Positions 1-12,479 of a stretch of DNA of 64,000 nt are shown here, in pieces. Each line of letters begins with the position of its first letter. Position 1 is the stretch's first letter. The notes below the pieces were generated by a model. It was given only the letters and a program-made list of their open reading frames with translations, was not told the DNA's origin and searched no databases. The translations under genes were made by a program, and so were the position numbers. Origin of the DNA: Podocnemis expansa (taxonomy: Eukaryota > Chordata > Testudines > Podocnemididae); contig ML681981.1 in the NCBI GenBank assembly GCA_007922195.1, forward strand, positions 8,564,958 to 8,628,957, given 5' to 3'.

Positions 1-245
1 GTTAGAAATTTATTACAGGAGAAGGCGGGTGAAGTTCTGTGAAAAAACAACAAGGAGTTGTGTGGCACTTTAAGACTAACAGATTTATTTTTTGCATGAG
101 CTTTCGTGGGAGAAGATCCCACTTCCTCAGATGCTTTGAAGATGGGTGAACTTACAGAAAGGAATGAAGTTCTGTGGTCTGTATTGTGCAGGAGATCAGA
201 CTAGATGATCATATTGGTCCCTTCGGACCTTAGATTCAGTGAGTC
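1..245 (+). mobile_element. CR1 LINE 3' end, interrupted
   Basis: The 3' untranslated end of a chicken-repeat-1 (CR1) non-LTR retrotransposon. The right part carries the conserved CR1 tail wording (a GGAGATCAGACTAGATGATC block, then GGTCCCTTCGGACCTTAGA, then a GAGTCTATATG end). The element runs in from the left window edge and is split by an insertion at 42-164. The same CR1 subfamily ends at about 10846 and, in reverse, at about 57124. It is non-coding here. Identification rests on recognising the tail consensus. Confidence 0.75.
42..164 (-). mobile_element. Short Penelope-like terminal fragment with 12-bp TSD
   Basis: A 123-bp insertion inside the CR1 tail. The 12-bp word TGAAGTTCTGTG occurs at 30-41 and again at 165-176, a direct target-site duplication. 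Read on the minus strand it runs GGGATCTTCTCCCACGAAAG, CTCATGCAAAAAATAAATCT, GTTAGTCTTAAAGTGCCAC, CTCCTTGTTG, which is the terminal block shared by about ten copies in this window. I assign the family to Penelope-like elements because the terminal motif also flanks the coding PLE remnant at 59.4-60.7 kb and matches chelonian PLE ends I know. The copy at 32383 is almost identical over about 80 bp, so these are comparatively young. Confidence 0.65.
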
Positions 246-1687
246 TATATGTAAATGGAGATGATAAATGCTTACCTCTCAGGGAAGCTGAAGGTTAACG
301 TTTAGAAATCAGATTAAAGATGCAAAGTACTATACAAGATACTGTTAAGAATCATTTCCCCACACCAAATATACATCATATAGGGCCTTTTGGAATTGAA
401 ACAGGTGTGTTTTTTGGATTTCCACTGTATCTTTCCTATGTTTTCAGTTTTCAACTTGATCCTCAATCGGCAAAAATTGGCTACACTGATCGCGATACAG
501 CTATGTCAATTTATATAGGCAGGGGTCTGGCTCTATGTTCTTATGCAACTGGAGGAAGCCTGGGTTTTGATACCTGAATGTTAAATATTGTTTATGTACT
601 AAATATATTTTTCTTATAGAATTATAAAAGATGCAAAACACCTAGAACACTCTATCCTCTAGAGTTGTCATTCCATGGGGTAGGTAGTATGATCAAACTA
701 GTCCAGAGTTTGAGAGAGGCTCTGTCAACAAACTGAAACAGAAATCTATTCCAAAATCACTTTATTGACCTGATTTTGTAACAAAGCAGGCCATACAGCA
801 CTGATTGACTGCTGAATCACAGTATCACAACACATTATTTTAGAAAATATTATCAGTGAGAAAAAAAATGGAACCAAAATGAGTTGACCATATCACTATT
901 GTATAAGACTGCAAGGTTCCTAATGCTTAATTAAATTTCCTTGATTCAGTGCCTGCACACTACAATAGTCAAGTCTACTTTATGTTCTAAAAGACTATGT
1001 TTGTTTGTTAAACTATAATAGAGATAAAACTTCAAGGGACAATTTCTCTAGCCAGGAGAGCTGGTTGCTGTATAGAATGTGTGAACATGCATACTGTAGT
1101 TTTTTATCTGAAGGCACATAATGTGGACCACGCAAAGGTGAATGGAGTAGAAAAGAGACAGTGTGGCATCATTGTCCTTATAGGCCTGAAGGAAATGAGG
1201 CACTGCTAAAGGGAGAGAGCTGACTGGTTGCCAGTGTATGGGGAGGATTCCAGGTACTTTATATTGTGGCTCCACAGACTAAGTCGGTAGAGGACTTAAG
1301 TGAAGAGATGTGTGTGTTCTCATATAGGGCTTCATGATTATCAGACACTGGATCTATAGGACACTCAACTTCACTCTGATTAGATAATTTGAAAAATTAG
1401 ATAATTTTTTGAGCAATTGTTTGGATTTCCCCTACAGTCATTACCAATAGCACAAGGGCACAACGCTGATGTGTGGCCTAATCAGAATGAAATCTGAAAT
1501 GTTCATTTAGCATATATAGCTAGTAAATTTTCATCATAGTGACGAGGTGATTTAGCCAAATTGTAGCATATTGTTTGATAGGGTAGCCCTGTTCTTGAGC
1601 TGTTGTAGATCACTGTAACTCCATTAAAATCAACGGCAATACATCAGTTTATAGTAACTGAGGATCTGCCCCATTATCTCTAAGGGG
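246..1687. other. No gene or clear repeat seen
   Basis: AT-rich, stop-rich DNA. The open frames at 320-577 and at 1048-1275 (reverse) are short, have no recognisable domain and no splice context. I see no repeat family that I can name. Confidence 0.6.
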
Positions 1688-1808
1688 TAGGGTGCCAGAT
1701 AGCAAATGGAAAATCTGGACTGAGGGTAGGAAGAAATAGGCACCTATGTAAGACAAAGTCCAAAAGAATGAGACTATCCCTATAAAATCAGGGCATCTGG
1801 TGTCCCTA
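1688..1808. mobile_element. Small hAT-like MITE, ends TAGGGTGCCAG
   Basis: Terminal inverted repeats TAGGGTGCCAG and CTGGTGTCCCTA bound a 121-bp element with an internal TATCCCTATAAAATCAGGGC block. The same layout recurs at 52439-52562 and 61781-61910, the latter with an 8-bp duplication typical of hAT transposons. No convincing TSD remains at this copy, so it is old. It has no coding capacity. Confidence 0.6.
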
Positions 1809-2169
1809 TCCAAAGGATACATTTACACTGCACATTCCTTACAGCAATGTATAGAGTACATACACTGCAGCCCTCCTAGCACGGGAGTAAATTGCTGTGT
1901 AAATGGTGATGCATATGGTGAGTAAAGACACCTGGACCCTGTTCGTATGTACCCTGCAGTTCGCTCTACACACTTAACAGTGCATCTCTTGTTTATACTG
2001 CTATTTTTAGCAGTGTGGTGTCCTGCAACTTCCCTGCAGCTGTAGCCTTTCACAATAGGAACCTCCTGCATATTTGGCTTGCCGGTAGGTATTCTGAAAG
2101 CATAGGTTACAAAGAAAGGCTAAATCTTCAACAGATTCCATCCTCCCTTTATATATTGATTTTTTTTTT
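1809..2169. other. Unassigned repeat-like stretch
   Basis: It contains phrases typical of chelonian MITEs (TTTACACTGC, GTTTATACTGCTATTTTTAG), but I cannot define ends or a TSD. Short open frames here have no recognisable content. Confidence 0.35.
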
Positions 2170-2600
2170 CTTAAAGACCATAAGAGGTCTTCTAGTCTGA
2201 TCTTCTGTGTAAAGTAAGCCATAACTTCTAATTTATCTGAAGTGTTTCTTTTGGAAAAATCTCAAATCCTGATTGTAAAGTCTTCAGGTGAAAGAGAATC
2301 TAACACATTCCTTGGAAGGTTATCCCAAAGGGTAATTACCATTGCTTTTTAAAAATTGCATGTAATGTCCAGTTTAAAATTGTTTGCCTTCAACTTCCAG
2401 GCATTGGATCTTGTTATACCTTAGTCTGAAGGCTTAATTTTCTTAAACTGTTTTTGTCATTGTCATACATGAACAACAGATATAGTTATTTATAATGTTT
2501 ATCCTTCTTAATAATCTGCTATGCTCATTTCTACTAAAAAATAGACTTCTGGTATCAGAGACCATCTCATGTATGAATTATAGTCTGTGACTGTCAACCT
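2170..2600 (-). mobile_element. Old CR1 fragment, reverse strand
   Basis: The stretch reads like the reverse complement of a diverged CR1 3' region: CATTCCTTGGAAGGTTATCC, GGTAATTACC, CTTCAACTTCCAGGCATTGG, ATCTTGTTATACCTTAGTCT. No reading frame survives. Boundaries are approximate. Confidence 0.55.
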
Positions 2601-4370
2601 TTAAACTTTCTTTTCACACAGAAAACAGATGTCCTTCATAAGTGTCTTTTCATGATTTTAGGTCTGGAAAACCTGTAGTGAAAGACAGGTGGATGTGGTT
2701 TAACTAGGTGACAAATATGAAGGCATACATGGCAACAAATTCTACAGTGCAGGTTGTCTTTCTTTCTTTAATCATTTCCACATAATCTCCAGCCAGGTCC
2801 CAGATATCCCTCTGCTGGGACCCTGCCATCCTTCCCTCCTTCAAATCATTTCCTTAAAGCCTTTTCTTTAAATCATTTTCTAATCCATTACTGAATCACT
2901 TCCATATTGAATATCTGTACTAGAAATCCATCAAAGGTTTTTACATATTAAGTTGTGTCACTACAAGCCAACCTTCCCACTCAACATCATTAGGTCCCAG
3001 ACCAGCTATGGAGAAGGCACGAAAAACCCCCAAATCTTTCTGTCTTGATTATTCTGGGGTTGAGGGGGAAAAGGTCCTTCCTCACCTCTATGCCCACAGC
3101 TGGTAAAGCAGAAATCCAGTATTTTTGCCACGTTTGGGGGTGGAAGCTACTACTAGACCAACCCAAACAAGACAGGAGTTCTCCAAGGCTGCCTGGGATA
3201 TAGATGCTACTGCCACCACACTGTTCTGATCAGTAGGAAGAGCTGAACAGTAACTTTCTCCTGACCTGTCCCCTACTGCTTCCTGTCCAGCTCTGTAAAC
3301 TTTATCCTCCCCAAGCTTCTTACAGGAGAGCCCTTAAAGAGCTCATGTAACTTGTCTTTCAGCTAGCTGGCAAAAGCCAACCCCTGCTCACTCCTGTATT
3401 GCAAGTTGCCATGAACACATTACAGTGCAGACTCCAGAACTCAGCATAGGACTTCAGTGGTAATTTTTTGTTCTCTTCACTGTATAAGAAGGCGGTTGAA
3501 ATTACTTTGAAAGTGTTTGATAGAATGTTCCCTAAATCTTTCTTAATACTCTTCTAAATTTTTCCCTTCTGTTTGATAGTATAACCTTTCCACTTTTGGA
3601 AACGTAAGTGGAACATACTGTTCACTGTACAGTACTGCAGTTTCTATAATATTCCTTATTATGAGTAGTTAAATTTATCTGCAGACCTTCATGGAGAAAA
3701 GTCAAATATAATTTATATAGTGGAATTTCTCTGCTAAAACAGGTTAAATCGAATACTGACAGACTAAATTTGATTTATGTTTATTAATTTCACACTGATG
3801 TGTAAATAAAAGACAGAATGTTAGATATAGCATCTCACACTTTGTAGATCTTCTAAAATCATTTCTTCTGATGGATACTGTTTAAAACATAATAATGTAC
3901 TTTTCAGTTTACCGTATACAGCTGGAACCCACCTACCAAGGAAGATGATAGAAATTTCCAACTTCAGCAGAATTTATATCAAGCCCTTGTGAAACTGCAA
4001 AATGTGTGTGATTACTTTTAAAATCATTTTGTCTCAGATTGCTCCTTAATATTACCATGCTCCCATGTTACAGCAGAGCTCATATTTCTGAAATGCTAAT
4101 ATGTGTGGTATTGTGAAAAGTAGTTCCATTGTGTCAGTAACTCAAGGTGTATTTATGAAATTATGAGCTCATTATTTCAAAACCAGCCCCATCCACTCCT
4201 GCAGATACTTGTGGGTGAGTCCTGAATATATGAAGATTAAGTGTACCAAGAGCAGTTGATATAACTAGGAATTTCAGTGTTGGCAACTTATTATTATCCC
4301 TCCTAGGAAGAGATTGTTGGCCAAACCAACACGTTTAGTCAATCTACCACATCCAAGTGTGTAGTCAGAC
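2601..4370. other. No confident gene; one splice-flanked open stretch
   Basis: Mostly featureless AT-rich DNA. The exception is 3908-4003, which sits between an acceptor-like TACTTTTCAG and a donor-like GTGTGT and is open in two frames. I discuss it as a finding and do not call it a gene. Confidence 0.5.
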
Positions 4371-4847
4371 CAGGCGTGGCCAAACTGTGGCTCGGGAGCC
4401 ATGTGTGGCTCATGAATGAAAAACTTTGGCTCCCGGAAGAATGTCAAAAAATCAATTTAGGAAAGCAGCCCCAGCCTAGGAGTTCAGGAGGGGGGTCAGA
4501 ACGTTGGGGAGAGGCGTGGCATGGTCAGGGATGGCGGGGAGAAGTTGCGGCATGGTTGGGATTTTAAAAAAAACTCTACTTGCCTTTCGCCTTCTACATC
4601 GAGTAGCTGCTACGTTTTTACTGTATAGGCCTAGTTTTCATGGTAACCTCAAGTAATTATTAGAATCTGACATTAATAGGATGAATATTTGTCCTCTTTT
4701 TATGATAAAATTAAAGTGTGCAATGAATTTTAAGCTTAGTAATTTTGGAGTAGGTAAAAGTATATGGTTATATGCCTGAGTGCAGCTCTTGAAGTTTTAA
4801 TAATCAACTTTTGTGGCTCTTGAGTTCCATAAGTTTGGCTACCCCTG
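4371..4847. mobile_element. Non-autonomous hAT, ends CAGGCGTGGCCAAACT
   Basis: A 477-bp element with terminal inverted repeats CAGGCGTGGCCAAACTGTGG and the matching AAGTTTGGCTACCCCTG. Flanks AGTCAGAC (4363-4370) and AGCCAGAC (4848-4855) match at 7 of 8 positions, the 8-bp duplication made by hAT transposases. The interior has only short open frames, so it would need a transposase from elsewhere. The ends resemble the Charlie-type group. Confidence 0.8.
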
Positions 4848-6792
4848 AGCCAGACTGACCAGGGTCAAAGAGATCCAAGGTAGCTATATACAGCAAAAAT
4901 TATTACCCCAAATTTCTCAATCACCATATCCCAAAAACAGAGATTTAAAACAGGTAATTCATTGGACAGATTGTCAAAGTCAAGCAATGGTATCTTGAGC
5001 AAAGCTACCTTCAAAACCAATGCCCTATTTAATGGATGCTCAGACAGTTTCCACCATAAAAGTTCTTCTGTCCTCGCCTACACCAAGCAGAAAGCATATA
5101 GCTATAAGGGTACCCTTACACTGCTGCCGAACCACACCCCCCCAAAAAAGACTGCAGTGAGTCTGAGTCTCAGGCTTATGCCATAGTGCTTAGAAAAGTA
5201 GCATAGGTGTTTCTGCTCAGCCTGGAACTCGCCCTTGAGACACTCTCCTTTCATCAGTTGTGTTCCATGATTAATATTTCTGTTCCCTACAGCTCCTGCA
5301 CCTCAGTGAGTGACATGGGTAGAAAATCAAACAGGGAAGACCAGACTTCTGTTTCCTATGATATTATGGTATATAACCAATACAGAGTTTTCATTTGAAT
5401 TTGTCTCTCAGTTCTATTGTCTTTTTCACATACAGTAATAAAGTGTAACAATAAAAGTTTAAACCCCACCATGTGGATAGTTTAGAAAAACAGAACATTC
5501 ATTATATAAATAGATCATTACTTTCAAAACTAAAAATACACTGGTCCTCGTCTTGAAAAAGCAATATGGGGAATACACAGCAATGCTATTAATTCTGTAG
5601 ACACTAAATCAGCAATATATAGATTGTCTGTATTTAAAATGTGCCTTGAGAAACTTTAGGACTGAAAACATAAAAGTTTTGCTAGCATGGAGGAAGGTAA
5701 GCAATTTGAATTCATATATTTATGAAAACAAGGTATAAAAAACGGTTGTCATAACTTATCCTTGAAATGACTCCTGCCTGAAATGTTTCCATAGTTACAG
5801 ATGTTGTTTCTGATTCCATAATGTTAGCACAATTGACATTTACGGCACAATGAGAACCTCTAATTGATTTTCTGCATGGAGAGTAAAAAACAACTGTTCT
5901 GAGATACATATGGTACATAATTGTAGGTTTCTAAGGGATGATATGATGCAAGCATACACTTCAGGGTAACAATTATCTAAACAACAAACAGCAGCTCTCA
6001 TAAATAATTTGACAAATTACAAAATAATTTCATCAGGTGACAGTAACACTTAGCAGTGGATAGGCTGTAGCCATATTTTTAAACAGAACATTGTAACTGA
6101 GAAACAGCACAGTACATATAGCAATTGCATTGGAGTATTTTTATCTTGCATTGTGCATCCTGAAATACTAGCAAGCAGCTGAAAACTACTAAATGTGTGC
6201 TGTGCCATTATGGATCATTCCTGTGGGGAACAGTGCACACATTCAGCCTTAAATTAAGGATGTTCATGATGGAAATCCCAAAATATTAATATATCTTAGT
6301 CACAAGCTTGGAAAGAAAACACAGCACTTGTCCTAAGGTAGTTAAGACTTCATATCTGATGGCCTGACAAGAAAAAGTGGTTGTCACAATTTTCAGGCAC
6401 AAGCCTCATTCTCTTTACTTATATGATAAGTTGTGGGCCATTTCTTGTTCTGTTCATACAGTGCCTGACACAAAGGGGTCTGTGTTCATTACTGGGGTTC
6501 CCAATTGCTACTACAATATAAATTGTAGTTAATAATAATCATACATTTAAATAAACTCTAATTACTACTGTGATTATCTAAGTCATTCCTCTCTGTGTTC
6601 TGGCAAATTATGTCAGGCTTTTTCATGTTCATTCTTTGGTACTTAAAAAGAAGAAAAAGAATCACAGCAGGTCTGTCAAGAAATATCAGAATTGCCAGGA
6701 ATGCCAGGAAACTTAAGTATAGCAGACAGGAGATTACTCACTTTTTTGGAAGAGAGCTGAATCCCAGCCTGCAATCTTCTTTCTCATAGAGC
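4848..6792. other. No gene or named repeat seen
   Basis: AT-rich DNA with a few short open frames (for example 4962-5186, 5207-5398, 5712-5918 reverse, 6595-6789) that lack recognisable domains. A good acceptor-like CTGTTCCCTACAG at 5282-5294 precedes an open stretch; see findings. Confidence 0.5.
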
Positions 6793-7117
6793 CAGGACCA
6801 GATTAAGACTGCTGAGGCCCAAAGCTATGTCAAGATTCAGAGGCCCCATACCATAAAAAAAGTAAAAAGAAAAAACTGCATTACATTATAGCAGAAAAGG
6901 TAATGAAAAAATAAATAATAAACTGTTATATTTGCATATATATAGGCAAAGATGCAATGAAAAACAATAAAACAGACATTTTGCAAAAAGCCTTATTTGC
7001 CTTATCAATTTCAATTATGATAAATCTTCTTAGTTATCTCTGACATATTTAGAGGTCACCTCATAATGTGAGGCCCTAAGCCAAGGTTTACTTGGTTTAT
7101 GTTTAAATCCAGCACTT
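6793..7117. mobile_element. Probable hAT MITE, ends CAGGACCAGATTAAG
   Basis: The left end CAGGACCAGATTAAG and right end TTTAAATCCAGCACTT are imperfect inverted repeats. Flanks CATAGAGC (6785-6792) and CACAGAGC (7118-7125) agree at 7 of 8 positions. The block GAGGCCC appears near both ends, in the phrases GCTGAGGCCCAAAG and GTGAGGCCCTAAG. The 325-bp interior is AT-rich and non-coding. Confidence 0.6.
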
Positions 7118-8180
7118 CACAGAGCTTGTATTAACCTTCTCATTGTGGCATGGCCATCAGATCTTTAGCTGAAGTTAGTAGAGCTTGCAGATCTATATCC
7201 TTGTTTCACAGTCTCAGTGGCATGGTTGAACTTAGAGAGGAAGTTTTCTCTTGGCTTAGATGAGTCCTCTGATCCTGATAATTTTGACAGCTCACCCAAT
7301 GCAACACTAATCAAGATAATCAATATCTTTATTATCACAGCCTATGCAGGGCATGTAGGCTTAGATGCTCCTTGATTTTAGCTGCCAAGATAATAGTCAT
7401 CCAGGAATACTATTTGATAAATATACTTTTTCATGTACATTTATGGATTTATTCATAAATGTGCATGTATTCTATGGTTCATTTTCAAAATATATATATT
7501 ATTATTATTTAACAATTACATTGTGTTTTCATGAGTATTTTTAAAAAAATGGATTTCTCTTGTGTATGTTATGCAAGAAGAATGTCAGTTATCATGGAGA
7601 CAGACCAAGAAATAAATCCATCTTTTAACCTCTTCTCTTTGCTTTTTGTCTTTTGGGACTCTCATTTCAACATGATGAAATGATACTTGAAAGATCTTTT
7701 TATAGATAATCCCATTTACGGAGATCACTTTTTCACTAGTACATTTTTTTCTCTTAATTCCCCTGATGAATCAGTTCTCTTTGAGCTATTTTCAACTAGA
7801 TTCCAGTACAAGGGTGAAGGGAAAACAATATTTTGGGAGCAGGGGGGGACCCAAGATAGATTAAAGCATTAAAGTTGTATCACGTCGTAGACATTAGGAT
7901 TTTATAATGGGAGAGTAGAACCCAATCTTTAATTGTCACTATAATTATAAGAGCAGCACAGTGGGGTAACTTGAGGAACATCAGTCTGAACTTTTAGTCT
8001 TTTAGCCTCATTTCATCCCATTATCTAAATATAAAATTATTTCTTTGGGAGGTGAGAAAAGTGAATAAAATGAAATTTTAAAAATTGTGAAATTTGCTGT
8101 AATTTTGTGAAATAAGCCCTGTTTATGGGCTGCTCTGGGCTTATTCTAGTCTCTACTAAACATAGGCAATTAAATACAGG
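7118..8180. other. No gene or named repeat seen
   Basis: AT-rich DNA including short AT microsatellite-like tracts near 7490. The open frame at 7687-7872 shows no recognisable domain. Confidence 0.5.
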
Positions 8181-8410
8181 GGGCTTGTCTATATTTAAAA
8201 TGCTACAGGGGCACAACAACACTGCTACAGCCGTGTTGCTCTAGCACTTCAATGTAGACAGAACTTGCACTTACAGGAGGATCAGCATAGGTAATCCATC
8301 TTTCCCAAAAGGCAGTAACTAAGTTGATGGAGTCTTTCACTGACCTTGTACTGTCTACCTAGGGACTCAGGGCAGCTTAACTATGCTGATCAGTGGTATA
8401 GATTTTTCAC
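8181..8410. mobile_element. Degraded MITE fragment
   Basis: It begins GGGCTTGTCTATATTT and carries CAATGTAGACAGAACTTGC and GATTTTTCACACCCC, phrases I associate with a chelonian MITE group ending GGCTTGTCTACAC. No matching right end or TSD is visible, so this is a fragment or a misidentification. Confidence 0.35.
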
Positions 8411-9814
8411 ACCCCAGAGAGAACAAACCTAATTTTCTAGCACTCAGCAGGCCTGTATCTGTAGGATTAATCGCTAGTGCGTGTGTGTGGGGGGGGGGAT
8501 GTCACTTAAAATATTTAAGTATAATTACTTCATGTGAAAAGGACCTTAAAACAATGAAATGCATTGACAGTATGGCAGGAGGAAAACAAGAACTTTAGCA
8601 AGACTAGAAAGTGGAAAGTGACTTACGAATCAAATTAAATCAAAGAGCCCATAGAATTGGCAGAAGACAGGGTTCCTACATGGAGAATTGGATGGGAGGC
8701 TTGGATCATCATATGGTCAGTGAAACTGCAGTTTAGCTGTCAACCTTAGTAGTTTAACAGGAAGGTATTGAAAATGGAGACAGAACAAAGGGAGAATGAA
8801 AAAGCCAAGGCTTCTTTTAAAAAAAGATACTGCTGCTTGAAGGGAAAGAACTGATAAGAATGAGAAACCACTTTGGTCTTTTGTTCCAGTCACCCATGCA
8901 CCCTTCACAGATTTTTCTGCAAATATGACTGAAAGGCCAAGCTAGTGACAGAGTCCATACTGCTAGCCAAATTAAAAAAGAAAGATAGCTTTTGCAGAAA
9001 GTCAAAAATAAAATGTTGAAATGACTCTCTCAAACTTGAAATAACAACTAAGGTTACTTTAAATTGGTCCCCAGTACTGAGTGACAGTGTAATTTAAAAG
9101 TCTAATAATCACTACACCAGATTACTTGCCGTACTAGATACCTCAATATCTTAGCAGTTTGCTCTAGAGGACTTTGCTCCTTCATTTTATTTTCCATGTT
9201 AAAGCTGAATCGAGATGTAAATGACAATTTGATGGCATAGAGCAAACTAGAGGTGACTAGTGTTAAGCTTTATGGCTTTTACAGGGTTTTCTTTTTTTAT
9301 CATCTGCTTGGTTAATTTATATGCATATACAATTTTCTGTTAAACACATAGAGTATATTCTTGAGAACGTTGATCCAAACACTGTTGTTCTGTGTGCCTC
9401 CTAAATGAGGAAGCAAAATTTTAACAACTTAGTTTAAAGTAACTTACAGAGTAGTCGTCTGAATACTTGTACTTCTATCTTATGCTGGAACAGAATCATC
9501 CCATACAGATAAACAAGAATAAGTATGCATGTGATAATGCGTTCTTATTTTTAAAAGAGTTAGACATCAGACAGACTGTTTGGGGGATTGGTGATTAAAG
9601 ATTTGAATAGGATTTATTAATAATAGATTCAGATTGATCTACCGGTACATCTGAAAAAAATTGATCAATTCTTGTCCATTAGTTTTAATGTAGTTAGAAA
9701 GGGAAAAGCATTCTGATATGTTTTAGTGTATCATTTTCAGTGCACCACAGCCTAATCTTTTGGAGGCTGTGTGCACGCACACACACATTTACATGTTCCT
9801 TATAGCTGTAGTAT
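8411..9814. other. No gene seen; G run near 8490
   Basis: Non-coding AT-rich DNA with a short GTGTGTGTGGGGGGGG tract at about 8478-8498 and a CA-rich tract at about 9770-9790. Overlapping reverse open frames at 8717-9005 have no recognisable content. Confidence 0.5.
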
Positions 9815-10030
9815 GTGAGTACCTCCACATGAATTTATCCTCACAAAACCTCTAGGAGATAGAAGAATATTTCTAGCTGAAGTCGGTGGGAAGACTCCTG
9901 ATGAATTCAATAGATTTTTGCATCAGGCCATAAGTGACTTCTCCAGGGTGACACAGGAATTCTGTGGCAGAGCTGGTAACAGTCATCTGGTATACTAGCC
10001 CAGTGCCTTCACCACACTCCCTTCCTTGAC
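9815..10030 (-). mobile_element. MIR-like SINE fragment
   Basis: It carries MIR core phrases in reverse orientation: TTTATCCTCACAAAACCTCT, AGTGACTTCTCCAGGGTGAC, and GTGGCAGAGCTGG, followed by a GTGCCTTCACCACACT end. Diverged and non-coding. MIRs are tRNA-derived SINEs found across amniotes. Confidence 0.5.
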
Positions 10031-10494
10031 CTCACTAACCGGGACTGCGCATGTAAATTTTATGTGGCCATTTTGACTTTTTTTATTTAATAGGAGCAAT
10101 GACATTGTACTGTAAACTATATTTCAGTTATTAAACATGGATAGTTTTAAGATTTGTCAGTGTAAGCATAAATAAGAAACAAAAAATACTTTTTGTTATT
10201 CAATAAATCATTGTTCCCTCACAAACTCAAACCAAGTTTCAGGCTCGAGCAAACTGAAATTGTTAAGCTATAAACCCTGTATATAAGGGCTCTTAACATA
10301 AATGCTAGCTGAAAATACAACTGGAAATGGGATTGTGTTCTTTCTGGTAGAACAACTAATTTAGAAGTTAATTCTCTCTCAGTGGGAGAAACACTTTCAG
10401 GCAAAGTGTACCCAAAACCAAATTAAGTAATGTCACTGCAGTGCTTTGGTTTTGTTTGCCAAGTGTTTCAATGCCATAGTGATTTTCTAAATAG

Positions 10495-10850
10495 GTAGGA
10501 TGTGCAGGTGGTTGGTAGGTCTTGCCAATATGCTCAGGTCTAACTGATTGCTATATTTGGGGTCAAGAAGGAATTTTCTCTTTGGTCAGATTCACAGAGA
10601 CTCAGAGGGGTGGAGATATACCTTCCTCTGCAGCATGGAGCACAGGTCAGGTGCAAGTTTAAACTAATGTAAATGGTGGATTTTCTGTAACCTGAAGTCT
10701 TTCAATTTTGATCTGAGGACTTAACTTCTGTCTGAGTCAGTTAAAGGTCTATTACATGAATGGTTGAAGCTCTGTGGCCTGTAAAGTGCAGATCAATTTA
10801 GATGTTCATGGTGCTCCCCTCTAACCTTAAAGTCTATGAGTAGAATCCGG
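10495..10850 (+). mobile_element. CR1 LINE 3' end
   Basis: This is a CR1 3' untranslated region: GGTGGTTGGTAGGTCTTGCC, ATATTTGGGGTCAAGAAGGA, CTTCCTCTGCAGCATGGAGC, then the tail CTCTAACCTTAAAGTCTATG. It belongs to the same subfamily as the fragments at 1-245 and 57124-57375. No coding sequence is preserved. Confidence 0.75.
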
Positions 10851-12479
10851 TGTAATTCCTCAGCTATTTTGGAATTATTTAATTTTTGCCCTGAAATTCT
10901 CTCTCGTATCTGAGTAACATTTTGGAGGTTTCCACTGCAATCACTATAGCTGATCATGATGGGTCTCTATATATATGGGTCTTACTCCACACTTTCTGTA
11001 TAAGCATGTAGAAGTTATTCTTAAACAGATTTAGAGGTGCCCTGTGATCACTTATGAATACTGCATACTGCCCAAGCTATCAGGATATTTACTGTATGAC
11101 TATTTTGAATTTACTCAGTAGAGGCCTGTCTGAGAGAACAGAAAGGAAAGGAAACAATGACTTAAGACAGACACATTTCAGCAAACACTTTAAAACCTAT
11201 GAGGTTCATTACTGGATAATTGCTTCTGATCAGCTATAGATTATGCATTCCATTATGTTGGTCTCATCCACCTCTTACATCTTGTCTTTCAACCTGTATG
11301 GTGTTCATGTGCAAGAATTATCATTTACTCTATGTAATACAGCAGCAAGTACAATAGGTTCATGTGGAAAAAATACTGTGTGTTCCTGTAAGTAGACTGT
11401 ACCCTAATGCATATGTGCAAGGGAATTGAATTAAGGCTGCACATACACAATATTAAATAGTAATACTAATACCCATAGGATGTATGAGTGCGCTCTTCAG
11501 CCCAGTATAGAGCTTTTCACAATCCAGGGTGCTCAACAGTGGAGCAGTGTGGTGTACCTGCCTGTCAGAATATGTCTTGCAAATGTGTTTGCATGCTACC
11601 CACACAGGCAGTAGGAGGTGTGGGTGTTGATGCCAGCCTGCTGCCTTAAGCATGGTGATTCTTTCCCTGCACCATCCTCTTTCTGCAATCGCATGTGCTG
11701 ATCCCGTGTGGCAGATTTAGAGATGTATGTTTTCCTTTCACAGCTCCTTTAGGCTGCACAAGGGCTCATGGGATCAGAATATCAGGAGGTTGCAGTAATC
11801 ATCTATTGCTGTAAATGTATATTGTGGAAAAATTGATATTTTTGTAGAAATTTTGTGATTGTAATTCAAGGTCAAATCTCAGCACAGTTTCCTTGCTCTT
11901 TTTCTGCAATGAGACCTTGGAGAATCTGCCGGAACACATTGTACCCTACAGCTTTGTTTCTGTATTAGGTAGCATCAAGGGTGGGAAAGAAGAGGTAGAC
12001 AGAATATTCTTTTAAAAAAAACCACACATATCCAACACCACACCAAGAGCAAGGGATTTATGAATGATAACGGGTGACATCTTTGGTGCAAAGGTCATCA
12101 TTTGGTTTTGTTAGCTCAGCAGCTAAAACAATGGGGTTATGGTCTATTTCTATGGTCTGTAGGCACTATGGTAATGTAAATAAAAGGGGGGGTTAATAAC
12201 ATGAGTTGATGCTTTGATGAATTAACAATGTTTTTGCATGCACCTCCAAATGAAATTTTGGGGGGGAACATCTCTCTCTCACACACGAAACTACATAGAA
12301 TATAGTAAAGGGAAAATATGTATTTGAAGATATAGGTCAGTAAATAACCTTGCTTTCTCTAAAAGCAGTGTCTGAAAGAGGAGAGTGAAATGGGCAAAGA
12401 AAAGAATCTAAGTACTAAAAAAGATGTGGCATTAGCAGTCAGAAGGATGACAAGAAAAAAGCACCTGAGGGAGCCTATA
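10851..12479. other. No gene or named repeat seen
   Basis: AT-rich non-coding DNA. Short open frames at 11054-11239 and 11453-11653 (reverse) show no recognisable domain. A G run and short CT/CA tracts lie at about 12258-12290. Confidence 0.5.
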
